This document shows positions 1 through 5,889 of a stretch of DNA of 5,928 nt, piece after piece. The stretch lies in NCBI GenBank assembly GCA_002431305.1, contig DJEG01000074.1, positions 1 through 5,928 on the forward strand. Reading direction: 5' to 3'. The stretch's first letter is position 1. Each line of letters starts with the position of its first letter. The DNA comes from Ruminococcaceae bacterium UBA5904 (GTDB lineage Bacteria > Bacillota > Clostridia > Oscillospirales > Acutalibacteraceae). Made by a program: the position numbers and the translations under genes. The notes below the pieces were generated by a model. The model worked only from the letters and a program-made list of their open reading frames with translations, searched no databases and was not told where the DNA came from.

Positions 1-1
1 G

Positions 2-3000
2 GCGGCGGCGGAAATGCGCGAACGTATTTCGTCAGCCGTAAACGACCTTATCTGCGCCCACCCCGACAACGCGTTTTATTCCGAAATCAGAATGAAGCTC
101 CCCGAGGCGACAATATGCACCATGGACTCATTCTGCATTAAACTCGTAAGGGAAAACTACCACGAACTGGGGGTTGAACCCGACTTCACCGTTTTAGACG
201 ATTCGGATAAGAAAAACATGAGCGCCGAGGCTATGAACCGCGTCATGGACGAGGAAAGCGAAAAGGAAATTTATCATTCGCTCATATACACAACCGGCTC
301 TGCAAACAGCGATTCCGAGCTGTGCGCGAGAATTCTCGAACTGTACGAAAACTCGCTCTCCTACCCGTTCCCCGAAAAATACATAGAATCGGTCAAAAAT
401 ATGTATTCGGGTACGGACGGAACGAAAAAATGGCAGAGCATAATAAAAGAATACGCACGCGACGGATTCACCGCGTGCAAAAACGTATTAAAATCCGCAT
501 ACGATTCGATAGCAAACGACGAAATGTTTTCAAAAGCGTACGGCGCCGGGCTTATAAATATTCTGGACGTATTCGACTCTCTTATCGAGATAACCGACTC
601 GGACTGCTGGGACGAAACCGCCGGAGAGATAAACAAAGCATCCCTGCCGAGAGTCGGCACGGCGCCGAGAGGTCACGCCGACGATAAACAGGCGCAGAGG
701 GTAAAGGGCGCGGTAAAGTACGCAAAGGAGTCGCTTAAAAAAATCGCGTCGATGTTCTGCGCAACGAACAAAGAAAACGAAAACGACATAAAAACGCTCG
801 CCCCGATAGTCGGCGAAATCTGCCTGTGCGCAAATAAATACGCCGAATATCTGTCGGAATTGAAAGAAATGAAAAATGCGTACGATTTTTCCGACTTTAT
901 GCACATGGCGCTTAAAATATTAATAAAAAAAGACGGTCAGCCGACCGAACTTGCAAAAACAATTTCGAAAACATACAGAGAGATTTTAATAGACGAGTAC
1001 CAGGACACGAACGACGCTCAGGACATGCTGTTCTCCGCCGTATCAAGGGACGGAAAAAATCTGTTCACCGTCGGCGACGTAAAGCAGAGCATATATTCGT
1101 TCAGAATGGCAAGACCCGATATCTTCACGGCAAAATCCGACTCATATCCGCCGTACGACAAAACGGCGAACCCGTCGAAAATCATTCTGTCTAAAAACTT
1201 CCGCTCGAGAAAAGGCGTGCTCGAGACGGTCAATTATTTATTCGAATACACGATGACGAAAACATTCGCCGGTATCGACTATAATTCGGACGAGAAACTT
1301 TACTACGGCGGACTTTATAACGATGATAAGGAAATACCGCTGGAAATGCATTTTATTCCCGACTCGTCGGCAGACCACGAACGCGACGCAAAATATATAG
1401 GAAAAATCATAAAATCAATGCTCGCCGAAGGCGTTACGGTAAAGGACGGCGGAACGTACAGAAAATGCTCTCCCCGCGACTTCTGCATTCTGTTAAGAAG
1501 CACAAAAACAAAAGCCGAAATATATGCAAAAGCACTGAACGACATGGGCATAGGCGCGTACGCGGAAAAACGCAGAAGCCTTTTCGACACGCCGGAAATC
1601 AACATGTTTATGTCGCTTATAAAGGCGGTGGACAACCCGTCCGACGACGTATCGGTGCTGTCGCTCATGTACTCGCCGGTGTACGGTTTCACACCCGACG
1701 AACTGGCGGAAATAAGGAGCTCGCACACACGCGAGACGCTTTATAACGCCGTCAGAATCGGCGCGGACAACGGACTTGAAAAATGCGCGCGTTTCATAAA
1801 CGACATGCAGAAATTCCGCGAACTGTCAAGCGTTATGGGAGTCGGAGAATACATCTCTGCCCTGCTCGAGGAGACGTCATTTGCCTCTATAGTTTCGGCA
1901 ATGGAACACGGAGACGGAAGGCGCACGAATTTATACATGCTTTCGTCTCTTGCCTCGCAGTACGAGGAAAATACGGCAGGCGGAGTCGGCGGATTCATTT
2001 CATATATTAATAAAAGCATAAAAAACGGCGCGCAGATTCCCGCGGGAGGCGATGTTTCCGCGTCTGCGGACGTTGTCAGGATTATGAGTATTCACAAGTC
2101 AAAGGGACTCGAATTTCCGTTTGTAATTCTCGCCGACTGCTCGTCGAGATTCAACGATACCGACCTTAACAAAAGCATGATTCTCGACTCGAAAACGGGT
2201 ATCGGAATGAAGATATACGACCCCGATAATTTCATAAAATACGACACCTTAAGCCTCTCGGCGGCGCGGATAGGCGCTAAGAAAAGCATGCGCGCCGAGG
2301 AACTGAGGATTCTGTACGTCGCGTTGACCAGAGCGCGTGAAAAAATCATAACCGTCGCCCGCGTAAGCGATATTACGGACAAAATCAACTCCGCACTGCT
2401 GACGGCGGGCGCGGACAGACTCGGATATTTCGAGGCGATGAATGCGTCAAGCTTTCTCGACTGGATGCTGAGCGCGTACGTCAGGCATCCCGATTCTATA
2501 TTAATAAGAAAAGACTGCGCGTTCGACGACATCGCGGGCAGAGACGGTGATTTTTCAATTAAATTCGTAACTGCCGACAGTTCGGATGATTCAGATTCCA
2601 ACGGGGAATTGTCCGATGCAAAACCCGACGAGAATGTTATTAAAGAACTCGAAAAACGCTGTTCTTTCGTCTATCCGCAGCCCGCGTTCGGCTCGATTCC
2701 GCTCAAGCGCACGGCTTCCGAATTCGAAAAAAACAAATTCACGCCCGAATTTTTCGCAAAAAGCCGTCCCGCATTTCTATCGGGCAAAAACATGACCCCC
2801 GGCGAACGGGGCACGGCAAATCACCTGTTTTTGCAGTCGTGCGATTTTGACAAAGCGTTAAACGACTTCGAAAAGGAAAAACACCGTCTTATCTCTTCGG
2901 GAATTCTTAATGAAAAACAGGGCGGTGCGCTGCTCGAAAATAAGATAAAGGACTTTTTAAAAAGCGAGCTTTGCACGAGAATGAAAAACGCCGAAAAGCT

Positions 3001-3313
3001 ATATAGGGAAAAGCAGTTCGCCGTGTTTCTGCCCGCATATATGTTTGACGAAACTTTGCCCGATTACGCGAAAAACGAGCCTGTTTTCGTGCAGGGAATG
3101 GCGGACGCGGTGTTCGTCGAAAACGGCAGAGCGTACGTCGTCGACTACAAAACGGACAGGGTGAACAACCCTGCGGAGCTTGTCGAAAGATATAAAAAAC
3201 AGATGGAAATTTATATACTTGCGATGAGACAGACGCTCAGACTCGACGCCGACACGGCGTATATATACTCGCTGGAAAAAGAAGAAACGATAATTTACCG
3301 CGTTGAAGCGTAA
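2..3313 (+). CDS. addA: ATP-dependent helicase/nuclease subunit A (AddA), 5'-truncated by the window edge
   Basis: This is the catalytic helicase-nuclease subunit of the cytoplasmic AddAB complex, which unwinds and resects double-strand breaks to load RecA (family knowledge). Residues are numbered from the ATG at 14, but that Met is internal: the frame is open from base 2 and reads AAAAEMRERI, the end of helicase motif Ia, so about 60-70 N-terminal residues with Walker A are missing. Visible in order are a motif Ib-like TMDSFC; motif II DEYQDTN (327-333); motif III VGDVKQSIYSFR (353-364); motif IV SKNFRSR (393-399); motif V SIHKSKGLEF (692-701); and motif VI LRILYVALTRAREK (764-777). The C-terminal RecB-like nuclease has GERGTANH (930-937), the metal-binding Asp 1031 in GMADAVF, and DYKTD (1044-1048), so it looks active. 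The total length would be about 1170 aa, normal for the family. No Fe-S cysteine cluster is expected in AddA. addB usually lies upstream. The motif set separates it from plain UvrD/PcrA. Confidence 0.96.
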   Translation, partial: AAAEMRERISSAVNDLICAHPDNAFYSEIRMKLPEATICTMDSFCIKLVRENYHELGVEPDFTVLDDSDKKNMSAEAMNRVMDEESEKEIYHSLIYTTGSANSDSELCARILELYENSLSYPFPEKYIESVKNMYSGTDGTKKWQSIIKEYARDGFTACKNVLKSAYDSIANDEMFSKAYGAGLINILDVFDSLIEITDSDCWDETAGEINKASLPRVGTAPRGHADDKQAQRVKGAVKYAKESLKKIASMFCATNKENENDIKTLAPIVGEICLCANKYAEYLSELKEMKNAYDFSDFMHMALKILIKKDGQPTELAKTISKTYREILIDEYQDTNDAQDMLFSAVSRDGKNLFTVGDVKQSIYSFRMARPDIFTAKSDSYPPYDKTANPSKIILSKNFRSRKGVLETVNYLFEYTMTKTFAGIDYNSDEKLYYGGLYNDDKEIPLEMHFIPDSSADHERDAKYIGKIIKSMLAEGVTVKDGGTYRKCSPRDFCILLRSTKTKAEIYAKALNDMGIGAYAEKRRSLFDTPEINMFMSLIKAVDNPSDDVSVLSLMYSPVYGFTPDELAEIRSSHTRETLYNAVRIGADNGLEKCARFINDMQKFRELSSVMGVGEYISALLEETSFASIVSAMEHGDGRRTNLYMLSSLASQYEENTAGGVGGFISYINKSIKNGAQIPAGGDVSASADVVRIMSIHKSKGLEFPFVILADCSSRFNDTDLNKSMILDSKTGIGMKIYDPDNFIKYDTLSLSAARIGAKKSMRAEELRILYVALTRAREKIITVARVSDITDKINSALLTAGADRLGYFEAMNASSFLDWMLSAYVRHPDSILIRKDCAFDDIAGRDGDFSIKFVTADSSDDSDSNGELSDAKPDENVIKELEKRCSFVYPQPAFGSIPLKRTASEFEKNKFTPEFFAKSRPAFLSGKNMTPGERGTANHLFLQSCDFDKALNDFEKEKHRLISSGILNEKQGGALLENKIKDFLKSELCTRMKNAEKLYREKQFAVFLPAYMFDETLPDYAKNEPVFVQGMADAVFVENGRAYVVDYKTDRVNNPAELVERYKKQMEIYILAMRQTLRLDADTAYIYSLEKEETIIYRVEA

Positions 3314-3340
3314 ACATTCTTTATGTAGGGGAAGACATAG

Positions 3341-3358
3341 CGGGCTGTAAACAGCCCG
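3341..3358. repeat. Perfect hairpin inside the intergenic element
   Basis: CGGGCTG and CAGCCCG flank the tetraloop TAAA, giving 7 GC-rich base pairs (8 if the closing T-A is counted). It lies 27 nt after the addA stop but has no T-run on either strand (AGTGAAAAGG follows on +, CTATGTC on -). It is therefore not a canonical intrinsic terminator, though it could protect the 3' end of the addA mRNA. Confidence 0.6.
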
Positions 3359-3386
3359 AGTGAAAAGGTAAAAGTGAAAAGTGAAG
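3359..3386 (+). repeat. Heptamer tandem repeat, left arm (4 units)
   Basis: Four consecutive 7-mers are visible: AGTGAAA, AGGTAAA, AGTGAAA and AGTGAAG. They form the left inner arm of the 3322-3463 element. The purine-rich strand can pair imperfectly with the pyrimidine-rich arm at 3411-3443. Confidence 0.6.
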
Positions 3387-3410
3387 ATGTGTATGCAAAT
3401 CTCATGTTAA

Positions 3411-3443
3411 CTTCTTACTTCTTCACTATTACTTCTTACTTCA
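3411..3443 (-). repeat. Heptamer tandem repeat, right arm (opposite orientation)
   Basis: Read on the - strand this is a run of 7-mers related to AGAAGTA: TGAAGTA, AGAAGTA, ATAGTGA, AGAAGTA, AGAAGTT. The 7-nt period is the same as in the left arm but the consensus is slightly different and the orientation is inverted. The 24-nt stretch 3387-3410 between the arms shows no repeat. Confidence 0.55.
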
Positions 3444-3492
3444 ATAACGTCTTCCCCTACATATTTTGTTTATGCATTATATAACATCCCCG

Positions 3493-3522
3493 TTTAGTTT
3501 CATTTTAGGTTCGCATTATATT
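3493..3522 (+). promoter_or_regulatory. Weak candidate promoter for the two-component operon
   Basis: TATATT (3517-3522) is a 5/6 match to the -10 hexamer. TTTAGT (3493-3498), 18 bp upstream, is only a poor -35. The region just 5' of the regulator gene is very AT-rich, so several -10-like hexamers can be drawn and the real start is uncertain. A weak -35 would fit an activator-dependent or autoregulated promoter, which is inference. Confidence 0.22.
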
Positions 3523-3530
3523 ATATATAC

Positions 3531-3536
3531 GGTGAT
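3531..3536 (+). promoter_or_regulatory. Ribosome binding site of the response regulator
   Basis: GGTGAT complements the 3' part of the anti-Shine-Dalgarno (AGGAGGTGATC). It sits 3 nt before the ATG at 3540, a spacing that is normal for this register. It supports the chosen start; no in-frame start with a better site is seen upstream. Confidence 0.5.
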
Positions 3537-3539
3537 AAT

Positions 3540-4220
3540 ATGAAAATTCTCATAGCAGAGGACGAAATTGACCTCGCCGAAGCATTACAGGTATTTTTCG
3601 AAAAAAATCAATTTACCGCGGACGTTGTTCACGACGGCGAGGACGCATACGACTACGCGTTAAACGGCAATTACGACGCGGTCATTCTCGACGTTATGAT
3701 GCCCAGGCGCGACGGAATCGAGGCTTTAAAAATGCTCCGTGCGAGCGGGGTCAATGTCCCCGTCATGATGCTGACTGCAAAAACGCAGAAGGACGACCGC
3801 ATAACAGGATTCGACGCGGGGGCGGACGACTATCTGCCAAAGCCCTTTGCGCCCGACGAGCTTCTGTGCAGAGTCCGCGCCATGCTCCGCCGTTCGGGCG
3901 ATTACAAGCCAACCGTTATGAAATATTCCGACTTAACGCTCGACCCGTCAAACTCCGTTTTGTCTTCGGTAAACGGAAACGTCCGTCTGAGTGCGACGGA
4001 ATATAAGGTTATCGAGCTGTTTATGCGTTCGCCCAACGTCGTTTTTTCGGCCGACACAATAATGGAACGCGTGTGGGGCTGGGACAGCGATGCGGAAATC
4101 AACGTCGTATGGGTTCACATTTCGAATTTAAGAAAGAAATTAAAATCCGTCGGTTCCTCGGTTACAATCAAGGCAAGCCGGGGACTCGGATATATTATGG
4201 AGGCGGGCGATGGTCAATAA
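3540..4220 (+). CDS. OmpR/PhoB-family response regulator transcription factor
   Basis: This cytoplasmic DNA-binding regulator is activated by aspartyl phosphorylation. At 226 aa it has the standard family length. The receiver domain (about 1-118) has the acidic pair E7-D8, phospho-acceptor D51 in ILDVMMPRRDG, T79 in MLTA, the switch aromatic Y98 and the conserved K101 in the YLPKPF motif. The C-terminal winged helix (about 126-222) shows LSATEYKVIELF, the recognition-helix segment INVVWVHISNLRKKL and the wing motif ASRGLGYIM. All key residues are present, so it should be functional. It is co-transcribed with the histidine kinase that starts inside its last codons, its likely cognate partner. 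No target gene lies next to the pair, so its regulon cannot be read from context. I give no gene symbol because many paralogues (PhoP, VanR, CpxR types) share this layout. Confidence 0.95.
   Translation: MKILIAEDEIDLAEALQVFFEKNQFTADVVHDGEDAYDYALNGNYDAVILDVMMPRRDGIEALKMLRASGVNVPVMMLTAKTQKDDRITGFDAGADDYLPKPFAPDELLCRVRAMLRRSGDYKPTVMKYSDLTLDPSNSVLSSVNGNVRLSATEYKVIELFMRSPNVVFSADTIMERVWGWDSDAEINVVWVHISNLRKKLKSVGSSVTIKASRGLGYIMEAGDGQ
4199..4203 (+). promoter_or_regulatory. Shine-Dalgarno of the histidine kinase, inside the regulator gene
   Basis: GGAGG lies 6 nt upstream of the ATG at 4210, within the final codons of the response regulator. This spacing fixes the kinase start, and together with the 11-nt overlap it supports coupled translation of the two genes. 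Confidence 0.8.
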
Positions 4221-5499
4221 ATTAAAAAAGAAATTCATTAAAATCGCAATGATATCCGTAACCGCCGTCCTGATTATTTTCGGAACGATAATAAATATTG
4301 CAAATTTTGCGTTCGTCGACTCGAAACTCGAGAACATGTTAAACGTTATAAGCGACAATAAAGGACGAATTCCCGAAAACATAGGCGGCAAAAACCGTCC
4401 CGAAAAAACGGATGAGCCGACCGCGCCCGACGGACAGACTCCGCCCGGAGAAAAAACGGGGAATTCTTCGCCCATGGGCGGGTTCTCGAGAGAATCGGCG
4501 TATTCGACAAGATATTTCGTGCTGTTCTATTCGTCTGACGGAACGCTTGACAAGTCGGAGCTTGAAAATATAGCCTCAGTAAGAGAATCCGATGCCGGAG
4601 CATACATAAAAACCGTGTTGTCAAAAAAATCAAATTCGGGATATACGAACGGTTTTAAGTACAAAATCACCGAAACACAGCCCGATAAACGCATGGCGGT
4701 ATTTCTTGACTGCTCGGACGAATTAAGCTCGTTAAAATCAATCGCACTGCTGTCCGTCGTCTCGACCGCGGTGTGCATAGCCGGCGTGTATATCGCCGTC
4801 AAAATCTTCGCCGGCCGCGCCGTCGACCCGGTAGTTCAGAGCACATTAAGACAAAAACAGTTCATAACCGACGCGTCGCATGAGCTTAAAACCCCGATAA
4901 CGGTTATCGGCACGAGTCTGAAAGTTCTCGAAATGGAGACGGGCAAACAGAAATGGATAGACAAGGCATTACTGCAAACCGAAAAGCTCACGCGCCTCGT
5001 AAATTCGCTCGTTTCGCTCGCACGGACGGATGAAGAGTCGTCGAATATTCAAAAAAGAGACTTCGACATAAGCGCGGCCGTCACCGAGACCGCGGAGTCG
5101 TTCAGGGACTTCGCAAAGTCGAACGGACACGACCTCATTATAACTAATGAGGAGGGTATAATTTATAACGGCGACGAGTACGCATGCCGTCAGCTGATAT
5201 CAATTCTGCTCGACAATGCAGTCAAATATTCGCTCCCATCTTCGCAAATAAAGCTCTCGCTAAAAAAGACGAGAAAAGGCGTGGAGATAAAGCAGTCAAA
5301 CGAATGTGAAAAAATCGACGAAAAAGAACTCGGCAAGCTGTTCGACAGATTTTACAGAGTCGATAAGTCGCGCTCATCCTCAGGCGGGTTCGGCATAGGA
5401 CTGTCGATGGCAAAATCCGTAGTGCTCGCGCACTCTGGTTCGATAAAAGCGACGGCACCGAGCGAAAATAAAATTGAATTCACTGTGATTTTAAAATAA
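4210..5499 (+). CDS. Membrane sensor histidine kinase, cognate partner of the upstream regulator
   Basis: This 429-aa protein autophosphorylates on His and passes phosphate to the regulator it overlaps by 11 nt. TM1 spans about residues 10-32 after a Lys-rich N-terminus. An extracytoplasmic sensor region (about 36-174) follows, with a low-complexity Pro/Glu/Lys/Gly stretch at about 56-91. TM2 spans about 176-199. A very short junction (RAVDPV, about 203-208) leads straight to the HisKA dimerisation helix DASHELKTP, with phospho-acceptor H224. The junction is too short for a full HAMP domain. The ATPase domain has an N-box ILLDNAVKY (N336), an F-box LFDRFYRVDKSRS (377-389) and a G2 box GGFGIGLSMAK (392-402). 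The usual G1 DxGxG is replaced by SNECEKID (363-370), a divergence seen in some Clostridial kinases of the NTG type. The ligand is unknown: the sensor region matches no domain I can name. Confidence 0.92.
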   Translation: MVNKLKKKFIKIAMISVTAVLIIFGTIINIANFAFVDSKLENMLNVISDNKGRIPENIGGKNRPEKTDEPTAPDGQTPPGEKTGNSSPMGGFSRESAYSTRYFVLFYSSDGTLDKSELENIASVRESDAGAYIKTVLSKKSNSGYTNGFKYKITETQPDKRMAVFLDCSDELSSLKSIALLSVVSTAVCIAGVYIAVKIFAGRAVDPVVQSTLRQKQFITDASHELKTPITVIGTSLKVLEMETGKQKWIDKALLQTEKLTRLVNSLVSLARTDEESSNIQKRDFDISAAVTETAESFRDFAKSNGHDLIITNEEGIIYNGDEYACRQLISILLDNAVKYSLPSSQIKLSLKKTRKGVEIKQSNECEKIDEKELGKLFDRFYRVDKSRSSSGGFGIGLSMAKSVVLAHSGSIKATAPSENKIEFTVILK

Positions 5500-5503
5500 A
5501 AAC

Positions 5504-5552
5504 AAAGCCGTAAATTTCGGAACAAAATCCGATTTACGGCTTTTAATTTTTT
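5504..5552 (+). terminator. Intrinsic terminator of the two-component operon
   Basis: The left arm AAAGCCGTAAAT pairs with ATTTACGGCTTT. After a TT bulge, CGGA pairs with TCCG around an ACAAAA loop, and TTTTAATTTTTT follows. The stem begins 5 nt after the kinase stop codon. It isolates the operon from the small-peptide locus downstream. Confidence 0.92.
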
Positions 5553-5580
5553 GTCGTTTTAAGATTATTTATGCAAAGTA

Positions 5581-5610
5581 TTTACATAAAAACAAAAAGT
5601 ATGATAAAAT
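5581..5610 (+). promoter_or_regulatory. Promoter of the small hydrophobic peptide mRNA
   Basis: TTTACA (5581-5586) and TAAAAT (5605-5610) are separated by 18 bp. The -10 carries an extended TG motif (TGA before TAAAAT, 5602-5604). The predicted start is near 5616-5618, which puts the perfect hairpin 5618-5636 at the very 5' end of the transcript. Confidence 0.65.
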
Positions 5611-5617
5611 AAACAAG

Positions 5618-5636
5618 TCCGCAGAATATCTGCGGA
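5618..5636 (+). promoter_or_regulatory. 5'-terminal stem-loop of the toxin mRNA
   Basis: TCCGCAGA and TCTGCGGA form a perfect 8-bp stem around ATA. Its position at the predicted +1 fits a 5' stabilising hairpin, a common feature of long-lived type I toxin mRNAs (known for the class; its role here is inferred). There is no T-run after it, so it is not a terminator. Confidence 0.6.
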
Positions 5637-5639
5637 TCT

Positions 5640-5674
5640 GGGAGTTATCTATAAACGGTAGGCGGTTTGCCCTT
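5640..5674 (+). repeat. Leader segment resembling the 5' end of the antisense RNA
   Basis: The segment begins GGGAGTTATCTATAAACGGT and ends GCCCTT. The antisense RNA (- strand of 5851-5880) begins GGGAGCTATCCGATAGACGGT and also ends GCCCTT. With a few substitutions and a 6-7 nt gap the two align along their length, so they are imperfect inverted repeats in the DNA, placed near the 5' ends of two convergent transcripts. Confidence 0.6.
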
Positions 5675-5737
5675 TTTTCATCTTTTTCAGAAAGAGGGCG
5701 TTCGCCCTCTTTTCACAAGGAAAGGAGGGTGAAAGAT
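5669..5737 (+). promoter_or_regulatory. Translation-control leader: two anti-SD segments, one SD mimic and the true SD
   Basis: Four segments alternate. Anti-SD 1 is GCCCTTTTTTC (5669-5679). The SD mimic is GAAAGAGGGC (5690-5699). Anti-SD 2 is GCCCTCTTTTC (5704-5714), and the true SD is GAAAGGAGGGT (5720-5730). Anti-SD 2 pairs with the SD over 10 bp (one G-U) around ACAAG. The mimic pairs with anti-SD 2 over 9 bp around a GTTC loop. Anti-SD 1 can pair with either SD copy. ATCTTTTTCA (5680-5689) can also pair with TGAAAGAT (5730-5737), next to the start codon. The folds are mutually exclusive, which suggests RNA-structure control of peptide synthesis. Confidence 0.6.
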
Positions 5738-5812
5738 ATGACTGAAATAATCGTGTTTTTAGTAATGCTTTGGCTTATACTTATCATGCTTTATTTGATC
5801 ATAAAAAAATAA
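5738..5812 (+). CDS. 24-aa hydrophobic peptide, putative type I toxin
   Basis: A 24-codon ORF begins MTEIIVFLVMLW and ends LIIKK. It is almost one continuous transmembrane helix (about residues 4-22) with an acidic residue near the N-terminus and a Lys-Lys tail, so insertion in the cytoplasmic membrane is expected. The start is chosen because AGGAGG (5723-5728, extending into GGTGA) lies 9 nt upstream, one of the strongest ribosome sites in the window. Its own promoter, a structured leader of about 120 nt and a convergent antisense RNA over its 3' end match the layout of type I toxin-antitoxin loci such as txpA/ratA and bsrG/SR4. The residues do not match TxpA, BsrG or Fst as I know them, and the peptide is shorter. 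Toxicity is inferred. A small membrane-protein modulator is the alternative. Confidence 0.72.
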   Translation: MTEIIVFLVMLWLILIMLYLIIKK

Positions 5813-5845
5813 CCGCCCATTTCACAGCCGGCGGTTATTTTAAAT
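5803..5845. terminator. Bidirectional terminator shared by the peptide mRNA and antisense RNA
   Basis: A 12-bp stem (5806-5817 with 5830-5841; core AATAACCGCC / GGCGGTTATT) encloses a 12-nt loop. On the - strand it is followed by seven Ts (A5803-5809 on +), a strong terminator for the antisense RNA. On the + strand TTATTTTAAATT follows, a weaker tract that can end the peptide mRNA. The peptide stop codon TAA (5810-5812) lies inside the stem. Confidence 0.85.
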
Positions 5846-5850
5846 TACCG

Positions 5851-5880
5851 TAAGGGCTGACCGTCTATCGGATAGCTCCC
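5851..5880 (-). repeat. Antisense-RNA 5' segment, inverted partner of 5640-5674
   Basis: Read on the - strand it starts GGGAGCTATCCGATAGACGG and ends with GCCCTTA, matching the peptide-mRNA leader segment with a few substitutions and one gap. It can fold into an AGGG(A)GCU...AGCCCUU stem with an inner CCG/CGG hairpin. Confidence 0.55.
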
Positions 5881-5889
5881 TGTACTTAT

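Larger units (their letters stand above)
3322..3463. mobile_element. Candidate MITE-like element with 15-bp terminal inverted repeats and TA flanks
   Basis: TATGTAGGGGAAGAC at 3322-3336 is exactly repeated in reverse complement at 3449-3463. Both outer ends are the dinucleotide TA, as expected for a TA target duplication; the TIR proper would be TGTAGGGGAAGAC. The 142-bp interior has no ORF. It contains a perfect hairpin (3341-3358) and two heptamer-repeat arms that can pair imperfectly, so the whole unit may fold into one long cruciform or RNA hairpin. It begins 8 bp after the addA stop and ends 76 bp before the next gene. TA duplication and an ORF-less interior fit a non-autonomous IS630/Tc1-type derivative. 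That family link is inference, and a read-through termination or mRNA-end structure is the alternative. Confidence 0.55.
5803..5883 (-). ncRNA. Convergent antisense RNA, putative type I antitoxin
   Basis: A perfect - strand promoter (5890-5918) predicts a start near 5883. A GC-rich hairpin followed by seven U residues predicts an end at about 5803, giving roughly 80 nt. No ORF of note lies in it. Its 3' half is complementary to the last three sense codons, the stop codon and the terminator of the peptide mRNA, so it can base-pair with that mRNA and block it or recruit RNase III (inference from the class). Its 5' half contains CCG-ATAGA-CGG, a small stem-loop. The loop AUAGA is complementary to UCUAU (5648-5652) in the leader of the peptide mRNA, a possible first contact. 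Confidence 0.7.

Noticed and set aside
14..16. ATG at 14 as the true start of addA
   Set aside because: The frame is open upstream, and the codons before it encode the end of the conserved TFTNAAAAEMR motif. The gene continues off the left edge.
1315..1728. 137-codon open frame on the - strand
   Set aside because: It is antisense to addA, has no plausible ribosome site and its translation is compositionally odd; it is a by-product of the addA codon pattern.
2092..2601. 169-codon open frame on the - strand
   Set aside because: It lies wholly inside addA, antisense to helicase motifs V and VI. It has no recognisable domain, and the sense strand is certain coding sequence.
3341..3358. Hairpin after addA as an intrinsic terminator
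   Set aside because: The stem is good, but neither strand has a following T-run.
3510..3530. TATATA-rich run as an operator or origin element
   Set aside because: It is simple AT-rich sequence at a promoter, with no iterated box or clear dyad beyond the low-complexity TA steps.
5661..5678. GGCGGTTTGCC followed by six Ts as a terminator in the toxin leader
   Set aside because: The local stem is only about 3 bp. The T-run is better explained as part of anti-SD segment 1.
5690..5713. Hairpin with a short T-run as a transcription terminator or attenuator
   Set aside because: The T-run is four bases and is mostly consumed by the stem. The pairing with the SD region makes translational control the better reading, though partial attenuation is not excluded.
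5617..5737. A metabolite riboswitch in front of the small ORF
   Set aside because: I recognise no known aptamer core, and the downstream peptide plus the convergent antisense RNA give a coherent type I toxin-antitoxin explanation.
5640..5880. Inverted repeats 5640-5674 / 5851-5880 as ends of a transposable element
   Set aside because: Both promoters lie outside the repeats while the transcripts depend on them, the repeats are imperfect with gaps, and no flanking target duplication is seen.
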